The notes under the pieces are model-generated. The model saw nothing but the letters and a program-made list of their open reading frames with translations. It did no database searches and was not told the DNA's origin. From CAVQFB01 sp963711675 (lineage in GTDB: Bacteria > Acidobacteriota > Terriglobia > Terriglobales > Acidobacteriaceae), in NCBI GenBank assembly GCA_963711675.1, contig CAVQFB010000001.1, positions 1-64,000 of the forward strand: a DNA stretch of 64,000 nt, written 5' to 3'. The position numbers and the translations under genes were made by a program. Positions 8,648-18,638 of this stretch are shown one piece after another. Every line of letters begins with the position of its first letter. Positions within the stretch are counted from its first letter, which is position 1.

Positions 8648-8950
8648 TCACGCACCTTTGAATCGTCTCAATGTCTTTATGACTGCGTATGCGACGATAC
8701 CGTAACAAAATAAATTCACCGTGCTACAGATCGCGTAAAAGATCACCGGATTGCCAAAAACATCGTGCTGCCATTTCTGACCACCATGTACGCCGCCACT
8801 AAGCAAATAGGTGACGATGACATCGGGGGCCGCTAGATACGAATCGTGCTGAGGAAAAGACACCCATAAGACCCATCCTGCAAGCGTTAGGATGGCGCCG
8901 ATTCCGGCAGCCAGTATCACCAGGGATCGATCTCCATCGGGTCGCAACAT
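8648..8950 (-). CDS. Small two-helix membrane protein within the fad operon
   Basis: A 100-residue protein with two clear membrane segments, about residues 9-31 (LVILAAGIGAILTLAGWVLWV) and 68-92. It starts 10 bases after the fadN stop and precedes fadA, so it is probably co-transcribed with the beta-oxidation genes. The central loop is polar (GGVHGGQKWQHD). I do not recognise the family. It is in one uninterrupted frame although both neighbours are frameshifted. Confidence 0.6.
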   Translation of the reverse strand: MLRPDGDRSLVILAAGIGAILTLAGWVLWVSFPQHDSYLAAPDVIVTYLLSGGVHGGQKWQHDVFGNPVIFYAICSTVNLFCYGIVAYAVIKTLRRFKGA

Positions 8951-8960
8951 CGGATCTCGC

Positions 8961-11395
8961 TCAATTCCTCAGCGTCTTTCCCGTCTTCAGCGTGTACTGG
9001 ATCCGCTCCTGCGTCTTCTTCTCGCCGCACAGCGACTTGAACGCCTCGCGCTCCAGATCGAGCAAGTACTGTTCGCTCACCGGCGTGCCCGGCGATACCG
9101 TCTCCGCCGCACAGCACTTCCGCGATCTTGTTGCCGAGCTTCACTTCGTATTCGGTGATGTACTCGCCCTGCCGCATCATGTGCACGCCCATCTTCAGCA
9201 GCGCAAGAATATTCTCGCCCGGCGCCGGAATGTCGGTGCGCATGAGCGGCGGTTCGTAGCCAGCACGCACCAGTTCCAGCGCTCGGGCTTTGGCGTCGGC
9301 TCAGCACGCGCTCGCGATTCATGGTGATGCGGTCGGACTCGCCGAGAAATCCCAGGCCGCGCGCCTCGTGCGCGGAAGTCGCAACCTTCGCCGTGGCGAT
9401 CGTTTCGAATGCCTTCTTCATCGCCTCCATCAGTTCGACCGACTCGCCGCGCCCGTCCTGCCGAATGGACGCCGCGCTATCCACCGCGCGCAGCAGCATT
9501 TCCTTGCAGCCGCCGCCGCCGGGAAGCAGGCCCACGCCGACTTCGACCAGGCCCATGTAAAGTTCGGCATGCGGCTGGCGCGCCGGCAGCGTGCAGCGAA
9601 ATTTCCGTCCCGCCGCCCAGCGTCAGTCCAAACGGCGCAACCACCACCGGCTTCGGCGAAAACTTGATGGCCTGCGTCATGCCCTGGAACTGCCGGATCG
9701 CCAGGTCGACGTCGTCCCACTCTTCTTCCTGCACGGACATCAGCAGCAGCATCAGGTTCGCGCCGACGGAGAAATTCGTCGCGTCATTGGTGATGACAAA
9801 CGCGTCGAATGCATCGCCCGGCCCGCCCGGCTTCAGCGTCTGCGTGATCAGCTGAATGATGTCGGCGCCGAGCGAGTTCATCTTGGAGTGGAACTCGATG
9901 CAGCCGACGCCGTCGCCCAGATCGACCAGCGAAGCGCCGGAATTTTTCTTCACCACGCCGTTCGATTTCTTCGCCACCTGCGACCGACCAGACGCCTTCC
10001 GGAACTTGCACCGGCTTCCAGTTCTCGATGCTCCAGATCGCAGTACATGCGGCCCGAAGCGGCGCTTGCGGATCGTCCACGTACCACGACTTCTTGCCCG
10101 CGGCCAGCAGCTTCTCCACATTCGCCGCGACCGGCTGGCCTTCTTTCTTCATGCGCGCGACCGTGGACTTCGACCCCGGCTGCGTCCCACAACTCAAACG
10201 GCCCCAGCTCCCAGTTGAAGCCCAGCTGCATGGCGCGATCGATCTCGACGACGGAGTCAGAAATCTCCGGAATCCGATTGGCGGAGTACGTCCACAGATC
10301 GGCAAGCGCCGCCCACAGAAATTGTCCTGCCTTGTCGCCCTTTTGCGGCGCGCTTCCATCCATGCCCAGCAGCATGCGCACCCGCGCGCCGGTGTCCTCG
10401 ACGTTCTTCGCCATGTCGAGGGCGGGGAACTTCGGCTTCTGCCGCGGACGGTATTCCAGCGTTTTCCAATCAAGCGCCAGCCGCTCTTCTTCGCCGCCGT
10501 CGCAGCCTTTGATCTTCTTGTAGAAGCCGCCCTTGGTTTTGTCGCCCAGCCATTTGCGCTCGAGCATCTGCTGGAAGAAATCGGGCAGCTTCAGATTCGC
10601 TGCGCTCGTCGCTGCACGTTCTGCGTCATGTTGCCGACGACATGCCCCAGAATGTCGAGCCCCACCAGATCGATGGTGCGGAAGGTCGCCGAACGCGGCC
10701 AGCCGACGGCCTGCCCGTGAGCGCGTCAACGTCTTCGATCGTGAGGTCCATTTCCTGCATCAGCCGCATGACGTTGAGCACGGAAAACGTTCCGATGCGA
10801 TTGCCGATGAAGTTCGGCGTGTCTTTCGCGAACACCACCCTTTGCCCAGCTGCACATCGCAGAAATGCGCCACGGCGTCGATCGCCGCGCGATCGGCTTC
10901 CGGCGTCGGAATAATCTCCAGCAGCCGCATGTAGCGCGGCGGATTGAAGAAATGCGTGCCGAACCACGCAGCGCCGGAAGTCGTCGGAGAAGCCTTCGGC
11001 GATCTTCGCGACCGGCAGGCCGCTGGTGTTGGTCGTGATGATGGTGCCCGGGCTTGCGCACGGCCTCCACTTTCTTCAGCAGGGAGCGCTTGATCTCGAG
11101 ATTCTCGACCACCGCCTCGATGATCCAGTCCACTTCGGCGAGCTTCTTCAGATCGTCTTCAAAGTTGCCGACGGTGACCAGACTGCGCCAGCGACGGTTC
11201 GAAAAACGCCGCCGGCTTGGATTTCTTGGCGGCATCCAGCCCGGCCGCCGCAATCTTGTTGCGCGCCGGGCCGTCCGCGTCGGGCGGGACGATATCGAAC
11301 AGATAGCTGGGAACGCCGGCATTGGCGAAATGCGCGGCGATGCGGGCGCCCATGGTTCCCGCGCCGAGAACCGCAACTTTATGAATTCGCTTCAT
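8961..11395 (-). CDS. fadN: 3-hydroxyacyl-CoA dehydrogenase / enoyl-CoA hydratase fusion, FadN type (frameshifted)
   Basis: About 810 codons. The N-terminus MKRIHKVAVLGAGTMGARIA is an NAD-binding Rossmann fold with the dehydrogenase first. Later blocks are VEWIIEAVVE-like and VFAKDTPNFIGNRIG (dehydrogenase core), then LGDGVGCIEFHSKMN, FVITNDATNFSVGANL and EVGVGLLPGGGGCKEM (enoyl-CoA hydratase oxyanion-hole and acidic regions), and a helical tail ending GKTLRN. Dehydrogenase before hydratase is the FadN arrangement, opposite to proteobacterial FadB. Frameshifts recur near 11195, 11050, 10830, 10690, 10180, 9970, 9590 and 9300. It is the first gene of the fadN-fadA-fadE set, the order known from Bacillus. 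Confidence 0.85.
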
Positions 11396-11555
11396 GAGGG
11401 CGGAACTCCGTTTCTAACCCAAAAGAAAAGGAAACATTCTTGATTGCGGATTGCGTCGCTTAATTCTGAACCCTGCCCACGCAAAACGGCAAGGTCGTGG
11501 AACAATTCGCGATCAAAACGGGAATTCGAAAGCAATGTGATTCGAGTCGCGGCGC

Positions 11556-12002
11556 TCAGGGAAGTTTATCGATTGTCCAGTCATTCTTGCCACTGCGGGC
11601 GACCACGATGCTCGAACAGCGCGGGTGGCTTCGTTTCCCACTCCCCCCGGTCGCTTCGAAGACGGCGACCGGGAAGCTGTACCGCCCGTCGCTTACCTTC
11701 TTGCCATGGCTGATCTCATAGCCCTGCACCGAACCTGACGGCGAAAAAAGGGCTTGTAGACGATCCTCCGAGGTACGCTGCTTGAGTGTATCGGCGAGCA
11801 GAAGAACTCCCGTTTCCTGATCCTGTGTCTGCCAGGCGTGCAGAAAGCGGTTGGCGGTCGCGAGCGCGACCACATAGTCCTCATCGACGAGAGGCGAGGA
11901 GGCAACGAACCTTGATCTGGCTTCCACCGGCGAGGGCGAAATCGCGGACACCGATCCCAGCAAGAGGAAAGAAAACACACCACAGAAAAATGCTCTCAAC
12001 AA
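11556..12002 (-). CDS. Hypothetical secreted protein
   Basis: A 148-residue protein with a signal peptide (LRAFFCGVFSFLLLGSVSA). The mature part contains an ANRFLHAWQTQDQETG stretch and alternating beta strands, reminiscent of small NTF2/SnoaL-like periplasmic domains, but this is only an impression. Start TTG 12002 with GGAG nearby. It stands alone upstream of fadN in the same direction, separated by 160 bases. Confidence 0.55.
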   Translation of the reverse strand: MLRAFFCGVFSFLLLGSVSAISPSPVEARSRFVASSPLVDEDYVVALATANRFLHAWQTQDQETGVLLLADTLKQRTSEDRLQALFSPSGSVQGYEISHGKKVSDGRYSFPVAVFEATGGSGKRSHPRCSSIVVARSGKNDWTIDKLP

Positions 12003-12363
12003 GGACTCCGTTAGGAAGTGGCATGTCCATTGTGCCGTTGTCAGCGGGAAATCACGATTACCAGTCGTGTACTGGGGAGAAGGGGTGGCTCCAGAGAATC
12101 GAAAGGGATTCGTGGGAACCGTTCGCGGCAGTTTGCGGCCGCAAAAGGAAGCGGGCGCATACCGTATTAGATGTGGGGTGAGGATGGCAACGGCATGCGC
12201 CCTATTAAGTTATCTACAGCCTACTCCTTCTCTCGAAGATGTCAAGAAAAATCGTTTAGGTAGAGCACTTTACAGCGATCACCGCGCTCACGATTGCAGC
12301 CATCGCGCAAGGTTATGGATCACAGATCGCTGTGACAACCACTCTCCGTTCCATTTTGGGAAA
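12003..12363. other. Intergenic region without recognised gene
   Basis: 361 bases between two minus-strand genes. I see no convincing ORF. A short inverted repeat TCACAG-ATCG-CTGTGA is present at 12320-12335; it could be a regulator site or terminator stem but has no T-run. Confidence 0.4.
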
Positions 12364-12888
12364 TCAGAACTCCGGATGCGTCTCCAAATACTGCCGCGCC
12401 AGCCGGATCATCTTGCGCTCGTTGCTGTAACTCAATTTCTTTTCCGCCACCGCCAGGGGCAGCCATAGCGCACGCTTCACTTCAATGCGCATTTCCTCGG
12501 TCACATCGTCGATCTTTCCGCTCTGGTATCGCAGCAGATAAAAAGACACCATCTTGAATACGCGTTCTTTATCGCTCCAGGTGCGCACGTAGACGTACTT
12601 GATGTCCGCGAGCTTTACGACCACGGCGCCCTCAACTCCGGTTTCTTCGCGAACCTCGCGCAGGGCCGTCTGTTCCGGCTTCTCCCCCGCGTCCACGATC
12701 CCCTTGGGAAGCGCATAGAGGGTTTTTGGGACCTTGGATTTTGCCCCGGAGGAAGCAGCAGAGAGCTCTTTCTGGGGCTCGATGACGGCGATGGCCCAGC
12801 CTTCCTCGGCCTGTCTGACGACCACTCCGCCGGCTGAAATCTCCCGCACCATCGCCCACAACTTAGCAGGATTACGGCAGTTAGTCAT
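12364..12888 (-). CDS. Nudix hydrolase
   Basis: A 174-residue pyrophosphohydrolase. The Nudix box is complete: G-x5-E-x7-REVREETGV within the segment starting GIVDAGEKPE, with REVREETG carrying the metal-binding Glu residues. The fold begins EISAGGVVV, so a start at ATG 12852 (MVREISAGG) is possible instead of 12888. The substrate class (nucleotide, NAD or diphosphoinositol type) cannot be decided. No operon partner. Confidence 0.85.
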   Translation of the reverse strand: MTNCRNPAKLWAMVREISAGGVVVRQAEEGWAIAVIEPQKELSAASSGAKSKVPKTLYALPKGIVDAGEKPEQTALREVREETGVEGAVVVKLADIKYVYVRTWSDKERVFKMVSFYLLRYQSGKIDDVTEEMRIEVKRALWLPLAVAEKKLSYSNERKMIRLARQYLETHPEF

Positions 12889-13043
12889 GGCAGGAGGAAA
12901 GAACGGTTGCCCGTCTGGTAACCGTATCGGGAATTACTGGCGTTTAGGGAAGATGGCACTTTGGTGGACTGCATCACTCCGGCCGCAAATGGCATCCTAA
13001 GAGCAGTAGGTTCGCCAGGCCGATTGGGGAAAGTGGGGTTCCC

Positions 13044-13973
13044 GTGAAGAGTCTGGACAAGATTCTGCGGTCGGTTAGGGCGTTTGGGCAAACGCTCTCA
13101 AACGCTTCCAGTCCTCCGCCCGCCGGGCCGCAACCGCGGATTGGTGTCGCATTGGGCGGGGGGTTCGCCCGTGGCATTGCCCACATCGGTGTTCTGAAAG
13201 TTCTCGAAGAAGAAAGAATTCCCGTCAGTTATGTGGCTGGCACCAGCGTGGGATCGCTGATTGGAGCCCTCTATTGCAGCGGCCTGTCCGCCGCGGATCT
13301 TGAGCGCGTTGCCCACCGCGTGCGTTTTCGCGACTTCGCCCGCTGGACACTCTCCCGGTTCGGCTTTGCCACTAATCACCGCATGGTGCGCTTCCTGAGC
13401 AGCGTACTTAAGGCAAAAACCTTCGAGGAGCTCCAGATTCCGCTGGCCGTCGCTGCCACGGACTTCGCAACTGGAGACGGCGTGGTTTTTCGCTCGGGCG
13501 CGCTCGTCGACCCGGTCCGCGCCAGCTGCGCGTATCCGGGCATGTTTCTCCCGGTTGATATTGGGGGACGCCTGCTGGTCGACGGGATGCTCGCTCACGC
13601 CGTCCCGACTCGCCCCCTGCGCGAGATGGGCGCGGAACGCGTCCTGGCGGTTCATCTCAAGGCCATGTGGTCCCGTGCCGAGGGCCCGCGTCACGTCTTC
13701 GATGTGATCGGACAGTGCTTTGCCATCGCCCAGGACATGAATTGTGCCTCCTGGCAAAAGGCCGCCGATCTCGTCATTGAGCCCAACGTGAATGGCTTCG
13801 AGTACGACGACTTCGAGCACTGCGAGGATCTCATGCGTGCGGGTGAGACCGCCATGCGCGAAGCGCTGCCTATAGTGAAGAAATGGCTGGCAACCGCGCC
13901 GGAAGTCACTCCGGTCCAGCGCCCACGAAAACGCCCCAGCGTAACCCAGCCCGCCGCGTTGCCCGCCGACTAG
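13044..13973 (+). CDS. Patatin-like phospholipase (RssA-type)
   Basis: A 309-residue serine hydrolase. Oxyanion loop GVALGGGFARGIAHIGVL, nucleophile elbow AGTSVGS (Gly-x-Ser-x-Gly), and catalytic Asp in LLVDGMLAHAVP form the patatin Ser-Asp dyad. No signal peptide is visible, so it is probably cytoplasmic or membrane-associated. The C-terminal 30 residues are Pro/Arg-rich. Start GTG 13044 after GGGG-rich sequence. It is convergent with the PLP decarboxylase; an intergenic repeat fills the 41-base gap. Confidence 0.88.
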   Translation: MKSLDKILRSVRAFGQTLSNASSPPPAGPQPRIGVALGGGFARGIAHIGVLKVLEEERIPVSYVAGTSVGSLIGALYCSGLSAADLERVAHRVRFRDFARWTLSRFGFATNHRMVRFLSSVLKAKTFEELQIPLAVAATDFATGDGVVFRSGALVDPVRASCAYPGMFLPVDIGGRLLVDGMLAHAVPTRPLREMGAERVLAVHLKAMWSRAEGPRHVFDVIGQCFAIAQDMNCASWQKAADLVIEPNVNGFEYDDFEHCEDLMRAGETAMREALPIVKKWLATAPEVTPVQRPRKRPSVTQPAALPAD

Positions 13974-13991
13974 GGCTGCCTCTCAGCTCAG

Positions 13992-14021
13992 TGCTCCCTC
14001 TGTGCCCTCTGTGGTTAAAGG
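13992..14021 (+). repeat. CTCTGTGGTTAAGG-family repeat, copy 4
   Basis: Reads CCCTCTGTGCCCTCTGTGG followed by TTAAAGG. TTA 14015-14017 is the reverse-strand TAA stop of the decarboxylase gene. This is the most regular copy in the window. Confidence 0.75.
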
Positions 14022-15463
14022 GTGTTGATTCTTTCGGCTTCTTCCTGAATGCGCTTCCATGCCCGCTCCACATGCCGGCCTCGGTGTTGCTCTGTCCGAC
14101 ACACAGCCGCAGCGTGAGCCGGTCGTTCAATCTTGTGTGCGTGAGATAAAGATCGCCACTGCGATTCAGCCGGTCCATCAGCGCCTGGTTCGCCTCGTCT
14201 CCGCCTACATGACGGAAGCAGACCAGGTTCAGCGGCACAGGCGCGGCCAGCTCGAAACGCTCGTCCTTCCTGACCCAGGTCGCAAAATTCTGCGCCAGCG
14301 CCACGTGCCGCCGGACATGATGCTGCAGACCTTCGATGCCGTAGTGCCGGATGCACGAACCATAGCTTGAGCGAGCGGAAGCGGCGGCCCAGCGGAATCT
14401 GCCAGTCGCGATAGTCGATCACCGCGCCGGATTCGTGTGGCCTGGTTGCGCAGGTATTCCGGCAGCACGCTGAGCGTCTGGATCAGCGCCTTCCGGTCGG
14501 CCACGTAAAAGCAATCGCAATCGAAGTTGGTGAACATCCACTTGTGCGGGTTGAAGCAGTAGCTGTCGGCCAGCTCCAGGCCGCGATGAATGTGGCGGAA
14601 CTCAGGGCACAGCGCCGCCGTGCCTGCACATCGCGGCGTCCACGTGCAGCCAGAGATTCCGTGCTCGCGGCAGATGCGGCCGATCTCGGGCACGGGATCG
14701 ATGGCGTTCGACGACGTGGTTCCCACCGTGGCGCACACGAAGCAGGGAACCAGGCCCGCGCTGCTGGTCCTGCTGAATCTGCCGGGACAGCGCTTCTGGC
14801 CGCATCGCGAAATTTTCGTCGACGTCGATCAGGCGCAGATTGTCTCCGCCCATGCCGGCGATCTTCACGGCCTTCTCCATCGAGGAATGCGCCTGGCGTC
14901 GAGGTATAAGCCACCAGCTTGCCGTCGCAGCCGTGCTGGTTGCTGGCGAAACTGCGTCGCCCGCTCGCGTGCCGCCAGCAGCGCGCACAGCGAGGAGCTT
15001 GAGGCGGTGTCCTGAATCACGCCGCCGCCGGTGCTGGACGAGAGAAACTTCTCGCGGCAAGCCCAGCATCCCGACCAGCCAGTCCAGAACGTGGGTCTCC
15101 AGTTCCGTGCAGGCGGGACTGGTGGCCCACAGCATGCCTTGCACACCGAGGCCGGAGGAGAGCAGGTCGCCAAGAATCGCCGGGCCGGAGGCGTTGCAGG
15201 GGAAGAAGGCGAAGAAGTTCGGCGACTGCCAGTGCGTGATGCCTGGCAGGATGAGCTTCTCGACGTCTGTGAAGATGCTTCGAACGACTCGCCTTGCCGG
15301 GGCGGATTGGCGGCAGCAAGGCCCGAATCTCGCCCGGCTTCGCCTGCGACAGCACCGGGAACGACTCGATCCGCGTGTAGTAGTCCGCGATCCAGTCGAC
15401 CACCGCGTGCCCGTGGCGCCGGAATTCCTCTGGCGACATGTGAAAGCTTTTTTCTTCAGGCAC
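14015..15463 (-). CDS. PLP-dependent aromatic-L-amino-acid decarboxylase family protein (frameshifted)
   Basis: About 480 codons of a group II decarboxylase (DDC/AADC family). N-terminus MSPEEFRRHGHAVVDWIADYY is characteristic. Later come CNASG-type text near 15180, the glycine-rich PLP region, the cofactor Lys in FNPHKWMFTNFDCDCF, and LCVGQSNTE near the end. Frames change near 15310, 15165, 14930, 14625 and 14430. Start GTG 15463 (with GAGG upstream) or ATG 15439. It decarboxylates an aromatic amino acid such as tryptophan, tyrosine or Dopa; the specific substrate cannot be read. The stop lies inside an intergenic repeat. Confidence 0.82.
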
Positions 15464-15500
15464 GGGAAACCTCGTTAGTGGAGCAAAGTAATGGAGCAAA

Positions 15501-15567
15501 GTGTGGGAGGACACAACTGCAGTTGTGCTGACTGACTTCGAAAAGAACAGGGCTTCAGCCCCTGAGG
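15501..15567 (+). repeat. Two-hairpin intergenic repeat, copy 1
   Basis: TGGGAGG leader, hairpin 1 CACAACTGCAGTTGTG, about 22 bases of spacer, then GGGCTTCAGCCCCTGAGG (hairpin 2). Same architecture as 55846-55912 and 61288-61352 with different stem 1 bases. Confidence 0.65.
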
Positions 15568-15576
15568 CGTTTCCCG

Positions 15577-15604
15577 TGTCCCTCTGTGTCCCCTGTGGTT
15601 CAAT
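15577..15604 (+). repeat. CTCTGTGGTTAAGG-family repeat, copy 5
   Basis: Reads GTCCCTCTGTGTCCCCTGTG followed by GTTCAA. TCA 15600-15602 is the reverse-strand TGA stop of the methyltransferase gene. Confidence 0.65.
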
Positions 15605-16365
15605 TCGATATGAGCTGCCCGAAAAACACCCGCGTATCGTATTCCAGCGATACCCGCCCGTTGCTCTGATGCTCATCGAAAATGCGCCGAAGCTCTTTCA
15701 GCATTAGCTGGTAGTTCGAATTCTCCGGTCCCGGCGTATACGACGACGACAGCAGGCGCCCTTCAACCGCTGCATAATCAAAATGCTGCCTCATCTCAAA
15801 CGTTCGCTTCTTGCACGGCGACGGCGTAAAGAAACCGTCGATCCCGGCGGTGGTGCTTTCGTGCCGCACATCCTGATAGTCGGTGCCGTAGGCGAGCAGC
15901 AATTTTTCATAATCGCGAAGGAATGGCGTCGAATCAGTTCGCCGCTCATTCCAGATCAATACGCACCATCCGCCCGGCTTCAGAATCCGCACAAACTCGC
16001 GCCGCGCTTTTGGACGATCGAACCAGTGCGCCGCCTGCGCGGCGGTCACCAGATCCACGCTGTGATCCGCGAGCGTAGTGGTCTCTGCCGTCCCTGCCAC
16101 GCTGGTCAACCGCGAATAGCCAGACAAAATTCGTTCCCCAGCCTGGCGCATCTCGGCATTCGGCTCGACGCGCATACACCCGGTTGCCATTTTCGAGCAA
16201 CATGCGTGTCAGAAGGCCGGTGCCGGACGCTATATCCGCCACGACGGACTCAGGCGTCAAGCCGCATTCGTGTCTGAGGAGATCGATGACCTCGGGCGGA
16301 TAACCAGGCCGGTAGCGAACATAGTTATCTACACGATCAGAGAATCGCAGAGTTGGATCTGTCAT
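15600..16365 (-). CDS. Class I SAM-dependent methyltransferase (one frameshift)
   Basis: About 255 residues. MTDPTLRFSDRVDNYVRYRPGYP is followed by motif I VVADIASGTGLL, the acidic motif near VYAVEPN (reached after a frame change near 16185), TTTLADHSVDLVTAAQAAHW and FVRILKPGGWCVLIW. This is the UbiE/SmtA-like small-molecule methyltransferase class. The substrate is unknown. It diverges from proB. Confidence 0.8.
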
Positions 16366-16443
16366 CCGTCACACCTGTAATCATTCTGTCATGAATTTCG
16401 ATTCGCCTGCTACACCGCCCCATCATTGCTACACTGATATGCC

Positions 16444-17198
16444 ATGCGTATCGTCGTCAAACTCGGCACCAGCCTGGTGGCTCCCGGTGGAACCATCGCA
16501 TCCCCCGGCTGCGTGCCTTGGTCGACCAACTCGACCTCTCGCGCCAGGAGTTCCTGATCGTCAGTTCGGGCGCGATCGGGTCGGGCATGTCAAACCTGGC
16601 TCTCAGCAAGCGTCCCACGAGTGTGCCCCTCATGCAGGCGTGCGCCGCCGTCGGCCAGAGCCTGCTCATGCACACCTATGAGCAGCTTTTTTTCGGGAAG
16701 AAAGTAGTCGCCCAGCTGCTGCTATCGAGCGACGACTTCACTTCACCCGTACGCTACAAGAATCTGCAGAACGCGCTCGCGCAGTTGCTGAAGCTTGGTG
16801 TCATTCCCATCATCAACGAAAATGACAGCGTGTCGGTCCGCGAGCTGGTTGGCGCCTTCGGCGACAACGATGAGCTCAGCGCGCTCGTCGCCACCGCCGT
16901 GGAAGCCGACTGGCTGCTCCTGCTCACCGACGTTGACGGCTTCTACATGCGCAACGGCGCCAAGCGCCCGCGTCTGGTTCGCACCATCAAGAAGCTGACG
17001 CCAGCCATGGAAGAATTTTGCAACGGCAGAGGCAAGTTGGGAACAGGTGGAATGCGCTCCAAGCTGCGCGCTGCAAAGTTGGCGAGCGAGGCTGGTGTCC
17101 ACGTCGCGATCGTCAACGGACATCACCCCCATTGCATTTCCTACGCTCTGCAGCGCAAGATCGGAACCTACTTCCCGCCCCACCGGCGGGGCTACTGA
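16444..17198 (+). CDS. proB: Glutamate 5-kinase (one frameshift)
   Basis: First step of proline synthesis, phosphorylating glutamate. Start ATG 16444 reads MRIVVKLGTSLVAPGG. Near 16500 a run of C is one base short (five C where six restore the frame), after which LIVSSGAIGSGM, IPIINENDSVS, FGDNDELSALVA and GTGGMRSKLRAA follow. About 252 codons: the amino acid kinase domain without the C-terminal PUA domain of E. coli ProB. One base separates its stop from proA. Confidence 0.9.
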
Positions 17199-17199
17199 G

Positions 17200-18458
17200 A
17201 TGGTCACCTCGGCAAAAGCCGCGCCCTCCACGCAGGAAAAGCTTCTGCGCGCCCGCGAGGCCTCGGCCCACATGGCGCACATTTCTTCTGCGCGGAAGAA
17301 CGAAATCCTCCTCGCGATGGCGGATGCGGTCGAGGCCAATACCGATCAGATTCTGGCCGCGAATCGTGCCGACGTCGACTCCAGCACCCTCGCCGGCGCC
17401 ATGCGCGATCGCCTGGTGCTCACCACCGACCGCATCGCCGGCATTGCCCGTGGAGTGCGCGACGTGGCTGCTCTGCCCGATCCTGTCTACGAGACTCTGG
17501 CGGAGTGGACTCGCCCCAACGGTCTGCTCATCCGAAAGGTTCGTGTGCCCCTCGGCGTGATCGGGATCATTTACGAATCGCGTCCCAACGTGACCGTGGA
17601 TACCGTCGCGCTCGCTCTTAAGACCAGCAACGCTATCGTGCTTCGCGGCGGCAAAGAAGCTGCGCGCAGCAATCACTGCCTGGCCGAAATCTTGAGCGCC
17701 GTGCCGGGCGTGCCCAAGGGCGCGATCGAATTGCTCGATTCCTCCACGCGTGATTCGGTGCAGGAACTGATCAAGGCACGCGGCCTCGTCGACGTCATCA
17801 TTCCCCGTGGCGGCGCCGAACTGATTTCTTTCGTCGCCCAGAACTCGGCGGTCCCGGTCATCGAGACCGGGGCAGGGAACTGCCACATCTTCGTCGACGA
17901 ATCGGCCGATATCGAGATGGCCGACCGCATCGTGATCAACGCGAAAACCCAACGCCCGTCAGTCTGCAATGCCGCGGAGAAGTTGCTGGTGCATGAGAGC
18001 ATCGCGGAAAGCTACATCCCGCGCATCGTGAAGCAGTTGCTTGAGCGCGCCGTGGAGGTTCGAGGGGACGAGGCTACTCGCCAGTGCGCCGGCGGACTCG
18101 ACGTGCAGGAAGCCGGGCCGACAGGACTGGGGTCGAAGAATATCTGCGGCTGTGCATCGCGATTCGAGTCGTGGCCGATGTCAACGAGGCGATTGCGCAC
18201 ATCAACCGCTATTCGACGAAACATTCCGACGCGATCGTGACCGCCAGGGAAGCGCACGCGAAGAAATTCATGCGCTACGTGGATTCCGCGGCGGTCTATT
18301 GGAATGCGTCGACGCGATTTTCCGACGGCGCAGAGTTCGGCTTTGGCGCCGAGATGGGCATCAGCACGCAGAAACTCCACTGCCGCGGCCCGTTCGCGCT
18401 GGCCGAGTTGACTTCCACCAAGTACGAAATCTTCGGCACGGGGCAGGTTCGGAAGTAG
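17200..18458 (+). CDS. proA: Glutamate-5-semialdehyde dehydrogenase (two frameshifts)
   Basis: Second enzyme of proline synthesis, about 419 codons. Visible motifs: VPLGVIGIIYESRPNVT, ALALKTSNAIVLRGGKEA, IIPRGG, VIETGAGNCH, and the catalytic Cys in SVCNAAEKLLV. The frame slips twice between 18080 and 18130 and returns to EEYLRLCIAIRVV. The C-terminus contains FSDGAEFGFGAEMGIS and HCRGPFALAELTSTKY, typical of ProA. Start ATG 17200, translationally coupled to proB. Confidence 0.92.
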
Positions 18459-18492
18459 GGCTGTATCTTCTGGAAGGTAGTTTTCCGCAAAT

Positions 18493-18538
18493 CCTTCGTG
18501 CACCTTCGTGCCCTTCGTGGTTGAGATCTAAACTTTTG
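18493..18538 (+). repeat. CTTCGTGGTTAAG-type intergenic repeat, copy 6
   Basis: Reads CCTTCGTGCACCTTCGTGCC then CTTCGTGGTTGAG, the CTTCGTG variant of the family, in the proA to M28 peptidase spacer. Confidence 0.6.
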
Positions 18539-18638
18539 CCATCGTCGTTGATCTCCCCTGTGCCCCTTGCACTGCGCCCCGAAGGAGTACAATCAACGTT
18601 TTTCAACCGCCGAAAGAACGCATACTTCCCGGAGTCAA

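Noticed and set aside
5419..11395. Reading the fad genes as true pseudogenes
   Set aside because: Indels compensate each other, catalytic motifs are all preserved, and similar breaks affect unrelated essential-type genes such as proB and proA; sequencing error is simpler.
12320..12335. TCACAG-ATCG-CTGTGA as a CRP-type operator
   Set aside because: The half-sites are in the opposite order to the CRP consensus and no regulator is implied by context.
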